Shown: positions 23,601-36,900, counted from the first letter of the stretch. The stretch is DNA of 64,000 bases from Arbacia lixula (GCA_963669155.1 OZ022584.1:4617224-4681223); one strand, 5' to 3'. Notes: a model not told the origin generated them from the sequence alone. Numbers and translations: made by a program.

Positions 23601-24900
23601 TGTTGTGGTACAGAATGTGATATAATGTAGGTTATATATTGTATTACAATGGGTTCACCTGGCGAGTTATTATATCAAGAGGAACGGTGTGTCACAGAAT
23701 TGATGCAGCTTCAAATAAATGTAATCAGTGTATACAATTTAACCTCTTTAATTCGATTCTAAATAACTGTGAAGTATCACATCACACAAACTAGCCCTGT
23801 ATCATACTTGCGGGCTCATATAATTGATTTCGTCCGCAAAAGGGATACACTTCCTTAAACTTCATTCCAGTAGTGTTGGATTTGACACCATTATCATATC
23901 TACTGTTCATTTTCAAAATTCCAACTCATTTTGACAGCGCATCATCTATACATGTACATTGAGTTGAGTTGATATATCATTCATCCATCTCGAAATGCGT
24001 GTTGATGCCTTCCCCGAGACATATGCGCCCAAAGTCAAGTGTACAGCCTTTTATGTGATCGGGCAGCCATACAAGTCCTTACAAGTGCCCAATGTTTTCA
24101 CCTCGTACACACCCAACCCTACGCTAGTCTGCCATTCAGGCTGTCGGATATATATAATCCAAACTAAATAAACAGGCCTAGAGTATAATCCTTGTAAGGC
24201 TAGTCACCGATATCATTCTCTGTCCTCTCGGTTTGGGCGGGCCGAAGAAAAAAAAAATCGAGAATGATTAGTCTACTGCAGGCAGTCCTATTCACGAGAT
24301 AGTTTGGATAAGAAATCCCCAACAGCTTGGATGTCAGCTTGGCAGACAACGATTCCTTAGGGTCCACACGTATCATTTTCTCCACATAGGCCCGTGTCTT
24401 CATTTAGCATGTTCAAAAATTCGTATCAAATAGTGCAAAATGTATGTGGACTGTTCAAAGATTACGTTCAAATCATATCGTGACAAGCTCTATTTCGAGA
24501 TAAAGCGGTTTGAACAGCGCCCCCTCTTGATTCGAAGACTTCCTAAACAATATAATGTACTCTACATGTATAATAAAAACGATTGATACATGTATAAATA
24601 ATTCAGCCCCGAAGATGTATATCCCCTTTCCTCACTCTATTTCGTCTTTCTATACCTGGCGCTACACAATTAACCTCGTAATTCTGAAATCAGATCGAAT
24701 GTCTGTAGCCTTCGTGTAGACTATTGGTGCAGAATGTCATCAACAGCACTGAAATCATAGTTTCACGACAGAATACCTGTTTAATTTGGTGGATGGGACG
24801 CACTGTATATCATTATACATGTACTTTGAACTTGTTCAAACAGCTAGATGGGGCCAATTACAAAAACGACCCACCCCCTCGCATACAAAATTAACTACAT
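20694..24900. other. Intergenic sequence
   Basis: A 4.2-kb AT-rich stretch with short TATATA-rich palindromes near 22970-23030 and a GAT trinucleotide repeat at about 23568-23603. No gene recognised. Confidence 0.4.
23568..23603. repeat. (GAT)n microsatellite
   Basis: About twelve GAT/GAC units. Confidence 0.9.
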
Positions 24901-24904
24901 TATG

Positions 24905-24907
24905 TAC

Positions 24908-24938
<31 letters not shown>

Positions 24939-25525
24939 ACACACACGTTCACACAATACAGCAGAATGATGGCCACAAGCCTGTTGATGAAATACATTGT
25001 ATGTTTTCTGATCTGTTTCTCTCTCCGGTGTCGGGCTGTGGAGATTCCATCTACTGCAGCTGCTATGATCAAGACAAACTTCCCAGTATGAACGCAGAGG
25101 GCGGCAGAGGACTGCAGATGGGCAGAGGGGGTGGTGGGGTTGGGGAGGGGTAGACGGTGGGAGAAGGTGCATAGAGGTGAAGAGTCGAGTCTGAGGCTCT
25201 CAAGTCTTAATCTATACTCGTGCTTGGCTCGTGCATTCTCTAGACGGGATCAAACCAGGGGGTGGAGGGGTGGGGGAGGGGCTGGAGGAGGGGGAGGGGA
25301 GGGGGGAGAAGTGGGTGTGAGCGTTGATATGTGGGTGTGTGGGGTGGGGTAGACGTGGGAGAGGATGAATAGAGTTGAAGAGAAAAGTCTTAAGCACGAT
25401 TACGATGAGATCAAATCATTATTGGGGAAGAGGAGGAGGAGGAGGAGTTATCCATGCTGGCTCATGCATTTGTTTAGAAGGGACCCAGCCTTTATTGGGA
25501 AGGGGGGGGGGGGGGGGGGGTGAAG

Positions 25526-25575
<50 letters not shown>

Positions 25576-25850
25576 GTTTGTGCGTGCGTGTGTATGTGTG
25601 TGTATGTGTGTGTGCTTGTTTGTGTGTGGAGGAAGGGGGTGGGGAGGGGAGGGGTGCAAAAATGTATGCAAATACATGTTGGGATATTGTATGCCATAAG
25701 CATCGTCGCACTCTAGGAAAACACACTGAAACACAGTGCGACAAGGTTATGTGTATGTGTAAAGGTGTGTGTGAAGGGTTGTGTGTGTGTGGGTGGGGGG
25801 GGGGGGGTGCGTGTGTGTGTGGAGGGTGGAGGTGTGTCAATTTAACAGGA
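24905..25850. repeat. Cluster of poly-C/poly-G and CA/GT microsatellites
   Basis: Poly-C followed by (CA)n at about 24906-24947, G-rich minisatellite-like DNA at 25100-25350, a poly-G run at 25501-25520, (TG)n at about 25528-25625 and another poly-G at 25793-25807. The many open frames here are low-complexity artefacts. Confidence 0.9.
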
Positions 25851-28800
25851 ATGACAAATTAATAGGAAAGGCAGGGCACACCCAAAGCATGAAAACATAC
25901 AAACTGATGAATAACAGAACTTGTGTTCCAAAGGTCACAACACCACATAAAATACAAAGGTAGTTTCTATGTGTTTGATCCAATAAGGAAGGAAATGACG
26001 GGAAATGTAGAGTTGATATAGTTTATATTTATGTACATGTACACACATATATTCTGATCTATATTCGATTCTTATCTCAGTAACTCAAAACCTATACTTG
26101 GGTGTTAATTTTCTCACAATCAGAGAATGATTATTTACAATGCAAAGTGTTAATGTTAGAGCAGAGAGACTAGCCCCCCTTTTTCAACTCCATGCTTTGA
26201 ATGAACGGCATCTGAACATGATACGTCAGCAAAATATCATCCTCAAATCCTGGCAAATAAGCCAGTTCGTAGTTATACCATGGTCAGACGCACATTGCAA
26301 CTACGAACTACATTAGAATAACCGTTTCTTTCGGGGCATTTTTAAAATCGAAATTACATGTTTTGACACACCCACGAATAGTAAGGCGTTCAGAGGAGCC
26401 AGATACAATCTTAGCGGATAAAACGACCTACAGAGATTGATTATTCGGTCTCTTTCAAACTGGCTTATAACAGAATTTCTAAGCGATTGGAGAGTTGAAA
26501 CTAACTCTCCGAGTCTCATAGGCAATATACTGTGCTGTAGATGATGAGTGGATGATACTGACAGGATTAAGTGCCAACACGAATCTGATGATTGAATTCA
26601 TTAAAAACAACCAGAAATATATTTATAGAAGAGTTAATTATGTTGGAATACCATAATCACTAGCATTGATCTGTCCTGACCTATCACCATTACGTACACC
26701 TCCATTCCTTGGCAGTGCCTTGGCAGTGCCATGACAGGCGGACTAGTTGTCATTCATGTGTAATGAACCAGGCAATACACGTAGCATACTATGACTTGCA
26801 AGGAAAGAATCACAATGATTGTGAGCACAGATGGTTAAATGCAGGTAACTTCCTCGTAATATGTCTGATTTTACTCAATTTCTTCCCCTTTGTTCCCTCA
26901 ATTGTAATTCTGCAATTTAAAGGGAAATCCATCCTGAATTTAAATTATCTTTAAGCAGCAAAATAAAAACAACACATAAGTGAAAGTTTAAAACAAAAAT
27001 CTGTCAAATATTGAGAAAGTGAGTCCATGTTTCATAGAGGTGTGTGTGTTAAAACATGTGTCCAATGATATATCAAATCAAAACAATTTTAAGAAAATAA
27101 AAAAATAAGTACACAATTTATAGCGGAATACCTTGCAAGTGATGTTACAAAAATGGAATTTGAAAACTCCTTTATCCTTTTACTGATTTTTGTCAAAACT
27201 TTCCCTCATTTGTTTCTTAAATATTTCTGCTTTTATTAAAACCAAATTAACTTCAGGGTGGACTTTCGCTGTAATTTAGTATGACGGAATGTAATCATGG
27301 CAAAATAGTTTTGCTATCCTGAAGACAAACAAGGATGGAACCATAATTACAGCCATTTTGTAGGATTCACCATTACTATAACCCTTACCTTAAATGTGGC
27401 AGTGGGAGATTGATTTGAGCAAACAGTACATCAGACTTGTTTCAATTAATCGCATATCACTTCATGCATTTCACTCTTATTGCCAGCCTCAAATGCACAA
27501 ATATGGCCATGCCATGCACATTTCCCATTTGAAAGCTAAGAATTCAAAGAAATTGAAAACGCAATGAAACACATATTTATGACTGGAACCATAAATTCAG
27601 GCCCATGACGTCAGTCACATACATGTATGTGACAGATAATCCAGCAACTTAAAGGACCAAATTGCTTCATGGCTTAAAAAACTCAAGAGGAATGACTGCT
27701 CATAAAATGTTGGGTTCAATCACAATGAAGTGCAAACAAGAACAATGGACATGTCCTATAAGTTTTTTGCAGAGACGGTTGACATAAGCAATAAAGATTG
27801 ATGATTTGTAGCACCGAGTGTGAGTAATGTTTCCCAGGGTGCATCTGCAAAACTATTGTATTTAGCAATGTTCATCTTGTTAACTAAAATAGGACCAAAT
27901 GATTAGACCCCCATCCCCTCCTCCTCAGTGTTTTGCACAATGAGCTAATTATTGCAGTGACTAAGTGGGGAAACACCACATTTCTATAGGTCTTGAATAA
28001 CCCACTCCCATAGAATAATTCAATCAGGTACAGTGTGTTAATTAAAATAGCTTCCATATACTGAGCATATTTCTGCACAGTCACAAAATAAAGATGTTAA
28101 CCCAACATATGCAAATGATTGCAGTTAGGAACACATCCCCCTACCCACATGACTTAAATTGGCTTCAGCACTTCCTCTTCTACATGTTTCACGGCTCAGA
28201 AGTCTGACTGAGGATGTTAATAAGTAAAGACGACCATAACTTCAGAAAAATGAAATTGTGTATTTGGCCATGCATAGAAGGGGCTAGGGGAAGGTGTGAA
28301 GTGGATTCACATTGCCTCCCATGAATGTCATTCCAAAAATTAGCTCTGACTTGAAGAAAGAAATGTCATAATGCTATGCTAATACAGTCCACATGCTGTC
28401 ACAATACTGCAAAGCATGCTTGAACAAAGATCAGGTATGGTTCTTTAGACACATCTAAGGAATTGTTTAGGGTGAGATTAAAAAGCATGAATTATATCAA
28501 GATAATAACAAATGCAATACACTTTGATCTGTCAAGGAACATCAGCTAATTTTCTGAATATCCAGTTACATTTTGTGCTACAACAGCGATGTGTCTATCA
28601 TGATCCATACATGACCCTATGTTCTCTGCGTACCCTCTAAGTGGGTTGACCTTTGACCTCTGACCCAGAATGACCTCATTCATATAAGGACTGAGGTGGG
28701 ATGAGAGGAGCTATTGATCCGACCTGGCGCCAACAGAACAGAAGTGAGGACAGAGAGTGATAAGGTAGTTTGATCATTATGTTTACACAGCAAACAGAAT

Positions 28801-29156
28801 GAAAAACAAGAAAGCAAGCGATAAAAACAAGTTGATATGTACAAAAGCATAGAAATGAGTCAAACACTTTGGTGAAAGACATAAAAACCTGCAAATAACA
28901 GGGAAGTAATCAACAATTCATAATTGACTTTTATTCCACTTTTCTGCTGCTGAAAAAGGGCATTGTCTTCCTTAACTCTTTGTGCGCCAGATAAACTTGT
29001 AAAAAGTGCATCTGAAGCGGATACAGTTAAGGGTAATGGTTAAATGTGGTGAAGTTTGCAGTACCCATAATTAATGGAGTACCATTGCAGACAACATGCC
29101 CAAGACAGGACAAAGACATGTCCGCAAAACTTGTGATGCAAATGCCAGTTTCTAGT
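25851..29156. other. Intergenic sequence
   Basis: About 3.3 kb with no recognised gene. A cluster of TGACC half-sites occurs at 28647-28677. Confidence 0.4.
28647..28677 (-). promoter_or_regulatory. Cluster of AGGTCA-type half-sites
   Basis: TTGACCTTTGACCTCTGACC followed shortly by TGACCTC: on the minus strand, AGGTCA-like half-sites with one-base spacing (DR1). This is the nuclear-receptor direct-repeat pattern. It may be a remnant of the AGGTCA-bearing element seen at 16324-17502 rather than a working enhancer. Confidence 0.35.
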
Positions 29157-29598
29157 GCGTACAGTGTGTCTCTAAAAAAAAGTAAACCCAACTTAAATGG
29201 CAAATATTCAGAAAACTATAAAATATTTGCACATTATTTCTTCATAGTTAGATAGTCCAATTAGTCTTCTGTCCAATGATACAACTTAGGTTATCTCACT
29301 CTCATGCATGACTGAGCATGATTCAACTTAAAGAATGGGTGTGAAATCATCACTGTGGCAAGTTATTTCTTACTATTGTCATGCATTCAGGGCCTATGTC
29401 AAGTTAAATTGAAGTTAACACATGATCATGAAAGTTCATCTGTGTTGGTATGAAAATAACATGAAGTTAAAAACTTTTGATCTCAACACAAGAAAAAAAA
29501 AATCGAAGAATTACCTCAAAATTTTCGGCTGCTAACTGCAGCCTTCCTAGTTGAGTTTTTAACAAGGTCGACTCGACAATCCCAACAAGGTAATCTCT

Positions 29599-29916
29599 CC
29601 GCCTGAGAAGAAAAATCCCAAGCCTCCCAAAGGACAAATTGTGCTTCCGTACGTGAAAGGGTTATCCGAAGCCCTCCGTAGGAATTTTAATGAATTTGGC
29701 ATAAGGGTGTGATATAAACCAACAAGAACCTTAAGACAGTACTTGGTTGCTCCGAAGGACAAAACAGAGAAGAAGGATATCACTGGTCCTATTCACTTCA
29801 TTCCTTGCCAAGGACAGACAACACGGTGTTTGTGTCAGGAATCATATATTGGAGAAACAGAACGTTCCCTTAGGACCAGGTTCCTTGAACATCAACGCCC
29901 TAGCTCGTTTGACTGA
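29599..29916 (+). pseudogene. Remnant of a GIY-YIG (Penelope-like) retroelement ORF
   Basis: The frame reads PPEKKNPKPPKGQIVLPYVK, then LSEALRRNFNEFGI, an in-frame TGA, YKPTRTLRQYLVAPKDK, then SYIGETERSLRTRFLEH. The pattern of a proline/lysine linker, LPYVKGLSE, TLRxxLV and YIGETxRSLxxRxxEH is that of the region joining reverse transcriptase to the GIY-YIG endonuclease in Penelope-like elements. One internal stop and truncation at both ends make it non-functional. Confidence 0.65.
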
Positions 29917-30210
29917 ACTTGTTGGCAATCACATCATTGCTCTTCATTTCCCAGTTGAGTGGCCTGCACATTCACCAGATTTGACACCATGCAATTTCTT
30001 TCTTTGGGGGGTCTCTTAAAGGAAAAGTGTTCCAAACTCCACCAGCCACAATTCAGGAGCTGAGGCAGCGATTACAGGTGAAGTGAACCGATTACAACAA
30101 GATCAGGGAATGATCGGGTGTGCTGTCAGGGACATGAGGAGGCGTTGCGAGCTTTGCATCGAAAGGAATTGGTGGTCATGTCGAGGGTACAAAGCCCTAA
30201 GCTATGCTTG
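29917..30210 (+). pseudogene. Remnant of a Tc1/mariner-type transposase
   Basis: Contains PVEWPAHSPDLTPCNFFLWG, the conserved block of IS630/Tc1/mariner transposases around the third catalytic residue. A frameshift near 30010 follows; the next frame reads GKVFQTPPATIQELRQRLQ, a normal continuation, before a stop. Only the 3' third of the gene is left. Confidence 0.7.
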
Positions 30211-30714
30211 TAAGAAATCAGACATTTCCTATGTCATTTGATTGATGAACTTCCAATCAAAGTGCAATTCTAACTTGCCACACTAGCACAGTGATGATTT
30301 CACACCCATTCACTAGATTGAATCATGCTCAGTCATGCATGAGAGTTACATAACCTACGTTTTATCATTGGACAGAGACTTATTGGACTATCTAACCATA
30401 GAAAATAATGTGTACATATTTTATAGTTTTCTGAAAATTTGTCCTTGAAATTGGGTTTACTTTTTTTAGAGACATCACGTGCTGTAGCTGTACGGAACAC
30501 CAGGAAATGGCAAGTAACCATACCGAGGATAACAGTTTCTCTTCACTACTTTATCTTAATATAATATTTCCTTAAGTCATCACCAAGCTGGTTCTCTTTT
30601 TGCCTGCTTCAAATGATAAGAAATCAAAAGCTAGAGGATATATTCCCTTTTAGTCTGAGATGAATCAGTATTTAATTACATTTTATGATTCCCAGTTTCT
30701 TAACTCTTTCATTG

Positions 30715-30960
30715 TGCAGTCCAACCTGTCTCTAAAGTCCACCTGTCTGTAAATACCATCTGTCTGTAAAGACAACTGTCTGTAGAGACAACCTGTCTAT
30801 AAAGACCACTGTCTCTATGACCACTGTCTATAAAGACCACCTGTCTCTAAAGACCACTGTCTATAAAGACCACCTGTCTGTAAAGACCACTCAACCTGCA
30901 TCCCTTCAGAGTAGTTTGCATGTAACTGCACTTGTCTATAAAGACCACCTGACCATACAT
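30715..30960. repeat. Minisatellite with unit near TATAAAGACCACCTGTC
   Basis: A dozen diverged units of about 16-21 bp built on CTGTCTnTAAAGACCAC. Non-coding. Confidence 0.85.
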
Positions 30961-32177
30961 ACTGCTGTTTCTGTTTGCCACTGGACTGGCCTAAATAGAC
31001 AGGTTCAACTGTACTCGCATGTTTCTGAGAAAAGATGACCAAATTTGCGCGTATATATCTATAAAATATGACCTGTAAATGCTATCTTACAGTACTGTAA
31101 TACATGATATAAATGAGTTACTTCAGCAGTATATGACCATAACAGGAGCTATCATGGAGTTTACACTCAATGTAAAGATGACCACACTTCAATTCGATAT
31201 TGCTTTTACTATAGCATGTCTGTTCCCGCAGTCATGTTACATGTATGCTATTGACGATATACTATACATTGATGTACCAATAAAGAGTTTTATATATATA
31301 CAGGCTATGTCGCTTGCCAAGAAAAGTACATACAGAATATGTGTATGGGAGAGTAATATGAAAGAACTACACATCTTTTGAGAAAGATTGGACAACTCTG
31401 GGAGCAGTGGAAACTTGAATGTAAGCGATCAGAAATATACATCCTACATGTATATCCCGTATTCCTCTTTATCTGTGTAGGTTAGCCACAGTGATCCTTA
31501 ATCACTTATCCATATCATTGGGACTATCTAGAGTGGGCCGCCAGCTAACCTAATACTTTGCTACATATAAAGAGATACAGTAGGGTTGTCTGAGCAAAGG
31601 GGCCATGGAAACTTGTTAATTGATGACTTTTTTTTTATTCAGAAGCAGATGAATTGCATTGGCTTTTGTGTGATATCTGGTTATCTGCTCACAAATGTAC
31701 ACACCTATTCTTTGGGAATGAATATTTAGATGTGGCTTTCATACTGTGAAATCAACACATTGTGATCAGGCTTCTTGAGATTCTGAGAGTTTGTCCATCC
31801 GGGCATTAGCAACCTGCCCACATTGACTACATACTGTCAGGCCACACTGGACCAGAAAGGTCATCACCTTGTTGCTTCATAGCTACTCATTTCATTATTC
31901 TTAAACTGGGGGCTCATTATGAAGGGCAAACTTTGATTTATAAGAAACACATCCCACAAGTTGAGATAACAAGTCTTATCTGAAGTATTGATTTCAAGGC
32001 CCTGTTACAAGAGGTAAGGATCACATGACGATAGATTTCCGAGTCCAAAAACATGTTGGGTAAGGTGGTGGGCTCTTTGTAACTGAAAACGAAATGAGAT
32101 TGTAAATTTACTTCTACTCTAAACAATTTTAATCAGCATATTTGTGACCATCTATAAACTGATCTCAAGTAGACACG
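30961..32177. other. Intergenic sequence downstream of the DOK gene
   Basis: No gene recognised. The DOK 3' UTR and polyadenylation site presumably lie somewhere between here and 32528, but I could not place them with confidence. Confidence 0.4.
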
Positions 32178-32470
32178 GTATATGTGGATGTTAATTTGTT
32201 ATACTGTTTTGGAGGGCCTGACGATATCTTACAATGAACCTGCTTACTCAACATGGAAGCATCAAACAAGGGCAAGGTGTTTGAGGCATCCTTGAGCTTC
32301 TCCCTTTCCATGCCATCCACATGCCATGGTATATATGTGGATGTCGTACTGTTGTGGAGGGCCTGAAGATATCTTACAATGAACCTGCTTGCTCAACATG
32401 GAAGCATTAAACAAGGGCAAGGTGGTGGAGGCATCCTTGAGCTTATCCCTTTCCATGCTAGACATAATAC
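32178..32470. repeat. Tandem duplication of an approximately 150-bp unit
   Basis: TATATGTGGATGT, GGAGGGCCTGA, ATATCTTACAATGAACCTGC, AACATGGAAGCAT and AAACAAGGGCAAGG occur in the same order twice. The copies lie just 3' of the DOK stop codon, so they may fall in its 3' UTR. Confidence 0.9.
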
Positions 32471-32528
32471 TGCTCTATGTGATTTGTGTGCTTGCTGCTG
32501 AACAAACACACACATGGCACATCAAGAG

Positions 32529-33937
32529 TTAAGGCATTTCATACAAGTTATCCTCAATGCCAAAATATTGGTTGCTTGCCTCAGCGTATTCAGACTCCTC
32601 TGGGACTGTTGAGGGTGGGTGTGAGGTGGCGAGGTAGCCCCCGGCGTCTTCCTGCTGTCCAGCTGCTGCAGCTGACTGGAGGGCCTCGATGCTCAGGGTG
32701 TCATAGGCATCCTCAGGCCCTACCGCTGCGCTACCGCCGCCTCCGCCACCGTGCTGAGACCCGGCCTTCTGGCCGCGGTTCAGGTGGTCGTACAGCTTGT
32801 CGCAATCCTCAGGAGGGGACAGCTTCGGTGCAAGGCCCTTACTCGGCTTGGCAGCAGGCTTAGTAGCAGGCTTGGCAGCAGGTTTGTTGGCCTTCTGCTT
32901 GGAGTTGGGAGGGGGCAGGCGGGGAGCGGAGACGGAATTCCCGACCCGTTGCCGTGCTAGGTGGTCATAAATGTGGTCATGGTCGTCTGTTTCTGAGTAA
33001 ATCTGGCTGTCATCTCCAGGTGTTCCGGCAGCTAAACTTCCGGGTGGCTGTTCTAGTGAGGAGTAAGCCCCGGGGTCCCCCACATCCTCTAGAGACAGGG
33101 ACGACAAGCTTTCTTGCACAGCTTCCTTGGCCTTATGACTCGGTCGCCCCCTGGGGTTTGGCTTGGGCTTCACCCCGTTGCTCTTACCCTCTGGCTGCTC
33201 TCTCCGCTGCATATGCGGCCACTGCTTCGGGGTAGGTTCTGTGGCGACGTCGTAATGCTGCTCAGGTTCAAAGTCCGCATGCTGCGCTGGTCGGTTGGAC
33301 CCCGGTAACGGGAGCTGGGATCGATCCACAGCCTCATCCGACACAGCCGAGTAAAACTCACTCCCAGGATCACTCTGTGCAGAGGCATTACTCGTGATGT
33401 CGTCCACCGACTGAGCGCCACGATTTGCGTACTGCTGGCGATGGGCGGGTTTCGGCAAGTTGCGGGACCCTGCGGAGTGAGTTCTGTCACGCGGAGCAGT
33501 TGGAGGGAGGACTTTAACTTTCATGTGCTTGATGTCATGTTGTACTGATGGGAATATGGGTGGTGCTTGTTGAGCTGGGTGGGGCGATGGGGACGGGGAT
33601 GGGGGTGTGGATGTGGAAACACTAGAAGGGGCAGTGTTTCTCGAACTCATTGCCGAAACGTACTGCTGGATCGCAAAAAACACCTGATTACCGTCCATTA
33701 CATTGAAGCGTATCAAGCCTTCCCCCGATGTGCACCGACGTCCCACTTCCATGGAGAAGGATGTTTTTTCTCTCCCGTATCGCCGTAGAAACCGATAAGG
33801 CCATGAGTACAGAATCTGCGCTGTGGAGGGCTCGATGAGGGACAGTTTTATTGTGTCAAGCTGCAGCTGGTAGTTTCCATGGAGATTTAAGGAGTCTGTG
33901 AACGCATTCTCCTTGATGGTCACTGGAAACATCTTGT
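32529..33937 (-). CDS. Dok: DOK gene exon 3: PTB domain and tyrosine-rich tail
   Basis: Acceptor TGCATACAG|ACAAG; stop TAA at 32529-32531. The PTB domain fills about the first 100 residues. The remaining 370 are low-complexity with Ala/Lys/Pro runs (KPAAKPATKPAAKP) and YDHL/YDTL motifs. The split Asn codon joins exon 2 in frame. Confidence 0.92.
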
Positions 33938-36900
33938 CTGTATGCAGAAAACAGACAAATTATACATAGAAAAGGGGAGACTAAGTTGCCATAGAAAACA
34001 AGATGTTTAGTTATCTAAATCAATTACAGTTTTCTGCAGGAAACAAGGATCACCTGAATCATGAATTATTGACTTTAAGAAAGAAAGGTGATTTATGTAT
34101 GATTATGCAACATGAGAAATCAGGCAAGTCTTGAAAACAACCCCAGAAGGAAAAACCTCGTTCAAATATTTGCAGTGCGTGGGCAAATTTTCCCTGAGTC
34201 CATGTGCCTGACGTATCATAATGACAAATGATCTGTAGTCTGTACTACAATACTACAATATATCCACTCATGATTACACACGTGTACATGTAGGCCTTGA
34301 CACACAAGCACACTACATTTGCAAATCTATTGTATGCACGAATCCGATTTTAAGAACCCAAATTTACAAAGTAGTTGTAGATTTCGACCATAGTTTAATA
34401 CAAATTTGGGGCGTGTAAACAGATACGTGCGCTTGATTTAGAGTGTGCAGTTCAAAACGGTCAAATAATGAACGTGCATGTGCCACATAGGGTGCTAATT
34501 TCGCCCTAGTTACTATGGTTTAGATCATGGTTTACTGTAAAAGTGGAAGTTTTTGTGCTATTAATTTTTTGCGCTCGGTGGAGTAGAATGAACTTCGCGT
34601 GTTTTTAATTTCACAGGTTGTCCAGCCCTTTGGACGATCAATTCACTCAGCTCACCACTGTCATGCCAGTGCTGGCCGGGCAGCGGCAATAGCATGATGA
34701 ATTTGTTGAAGCGCTGACTAAGGCTAAACCATTAATGCAGGCGTGTGATGTATCAAAGTAAGCACACATACAAAGCGCACCGATATGAACTTCATTTAGG
34801 CGCAAATATGTTCACGCGTTTTTATTTTCGTGCCAAATACAAGCTGCGCGAAATGCGCGAAAATTCCCACTTTTACAGCATTTCAATTGATATGAACTAT
34901 CGTCTTGGTGTAAATCATGGAAACTTTTGTGAATTACGCATGCTATGCAAAAGGTGCGCCCTCATTATTGGACCTGTTTGGAGTGTAGGTGCTAAATCAT
35001 GCATAAAATCTGCTCATTTGCAAAAAATGTCCTCAACCCTTGGTCTAAATGTGAAACGTCTTTGTGAATTTGGGTCAAGGTGTCTCAAAACGATTCCATT
35101 TCCAAACAAACCCCACCCATTCTAATAGCATACCATGTGCGTAAGCCTTATTGCTATGGTTCAGACCATGGTTTATCTCAATCAATTTAAACCATGGTCT
35201 AAACATCCTCCAAACCATAGTAACTACTGTGGATTTAGCATCCTACGCAAAACGCACACATTCATTATCGGACCTTTTGAACGTGTGTAGGGTAAATCGA
35301 GCGTATGTATCTGCTATATATACGCTACAAAATTTGCTTAGACTGTGGTCTAAATTAAAAACCCTTTATCAATTGGTGTCTTGAAATGATTCCACTTCCA
35401 AACATGTTCCACCCAGTCAAATGCATTTTTGTGCAAATAGAGACCTCATTAAGCAAGAAGCACTCTTTGATGACACCTGCCTGTCATGGTAACAGCTCGT
35501 TCACTTCGAGCGCATTGGTAATATTTCTTCTGATGAACATGTTTAAAAGGGTGGTCACTAGAAAATCTGCATTAAGCGCATAGTGAAGTAAATCAAGTCC
35601 GAGCATTCCCATTGGCATTAAGATATGTAGAAGCTAATGTGGTTTTCAAGGCATGGTAATATAAGGGTTAAATCTCTCATTACTACTGGCATGAAGATAT
35701 ACTAATAAAAAAACAATGGGGTTTTCAAGGCATGTTGTTTTAAGGTGTGACATCCAATCCCATTCTGTGCTTGCACCATACCTTTTTTTTACACTAGACA
35801 CCACCATTCAAGTATAGAGTCCTGGGGGGCGTTTCATCAAAGGACTTGTCGGATATTTTATCCGACAAGTTTGCTCTCGGCCAATAAGATGCAAGCATTT
35901 CAGTAGCTTATAACAGTTTGTCGGATAAAACGTCCGACAAGTCCTATGATGAAATGCTCCCCTGAAGTGGCATTGTCATATACAAATTGCTGGTTCTAAA
36001 CAACATTGCTCAGGTGAGAGTTTCAATGGTCCAACAATGTCTAGCACTAGGGGTAGCAGGCTAGGGGCTGGCACTCCCAAAGAGAGTCCCCGCTACCATC
36101 ACCAATGTTTGCTCTACTCGCATTGTTTAGAACCAGTTGTCTTGACAAGGTGCTCATATATGACTTCACACTTCGGTAAGTACTGTAAATAAATGCGTCT
36201 CCATTAGCCCGATCAGACGAAATAGCGAGCTATTTTGCTGATCCGGGGAACTATAGCCTGAAACTGCAATCGCGTCTTCATTAGCTCGAAACTCCGGATA
36301 CGTAAGCTCGAGCTCGGGTTGCATAAATTATCCCGAGTTTCGCACATACCAGCAGTGTGCGATGGGAATAGGCCATGACCGCATGGCTTCGGTTGTGAGC
36401 TCGCATTCACGCACATGTAAAAACCTATTACGTAAACAATGCCTCGTGGGCGCTGATGCATGCCGGGATCAAGAAACTTTCAGGCTAATGAAGACGCTCC
36501 GAGCTAGCTCGAGCTAGTTCGCGAACTAGCTCGAGCTAGATCAATCTAGCCCAAGATTTCTTGGGAAATTTTCTCGACCAAATAGCTCACTATTTTGCCT
36601 GATCTGGCTAATGAAGACACAAATAGCTAGCTATTTCGTGATCTGGCTAGCTAACCCGATCAGAACAAGCTCGCTATTTTGCCCAGCTCGAGCTAATGAA
36701 GACGCCCCTTTTGTGTATTTTGGTTACAGACTTACTTTCACATGAATCGTAGAGGAGATTATCTTGCAGCTCTGTGTCCATGTCTTGTCCCACGGGGTCA
36801 AACCTGCCCCCTCCTCCACCAGCATCACCACTAGCACAACCAACGCCTTGCTCCCGGTCAAACAGGTGGTCCTTTCTCTTCCCGGCCACGTCATGGAGCT

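Larger units (their letters stand above)
29157..30494. mobile_element. Decayed DNA transposon with about 220-bp terminal inverted repeats
   Basis: The left end (GTACAGTGTGTCTCTAAAAA, then AGTAAACCCAACTT, CATGACTGAGCATGATTCAA, GGTGTGAAATCATCACTGTG) is repeated inverted at about 30270-30494. The interior holds two unrelated remnants: a GIY-YIG-type retroelement fragment and a DDE-transposase fragment. Both are broken by stops, so the element is not autonomous. Confidence 0.75.
33938..36735 (-). other. DOK gene intron 2
   Basis: A 2.8-kb intron packed with small inverted-repeat elements: a diverged palindromic repeat built on CTATGGTTTAGACCATGG at about 34380-35590, a foldback MITE at 35823-35962, a dispersed repeat at 35988-36180 and a MITE at 36194-36715. 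Confidence 0.75.

Noticed and set aside
32486-33308. Open frames on the + strand opposite DOK exon 3
   Set aside because: Shadow frames of a GC-rich coding exon; the minus strand encodes a clear PTB domain.
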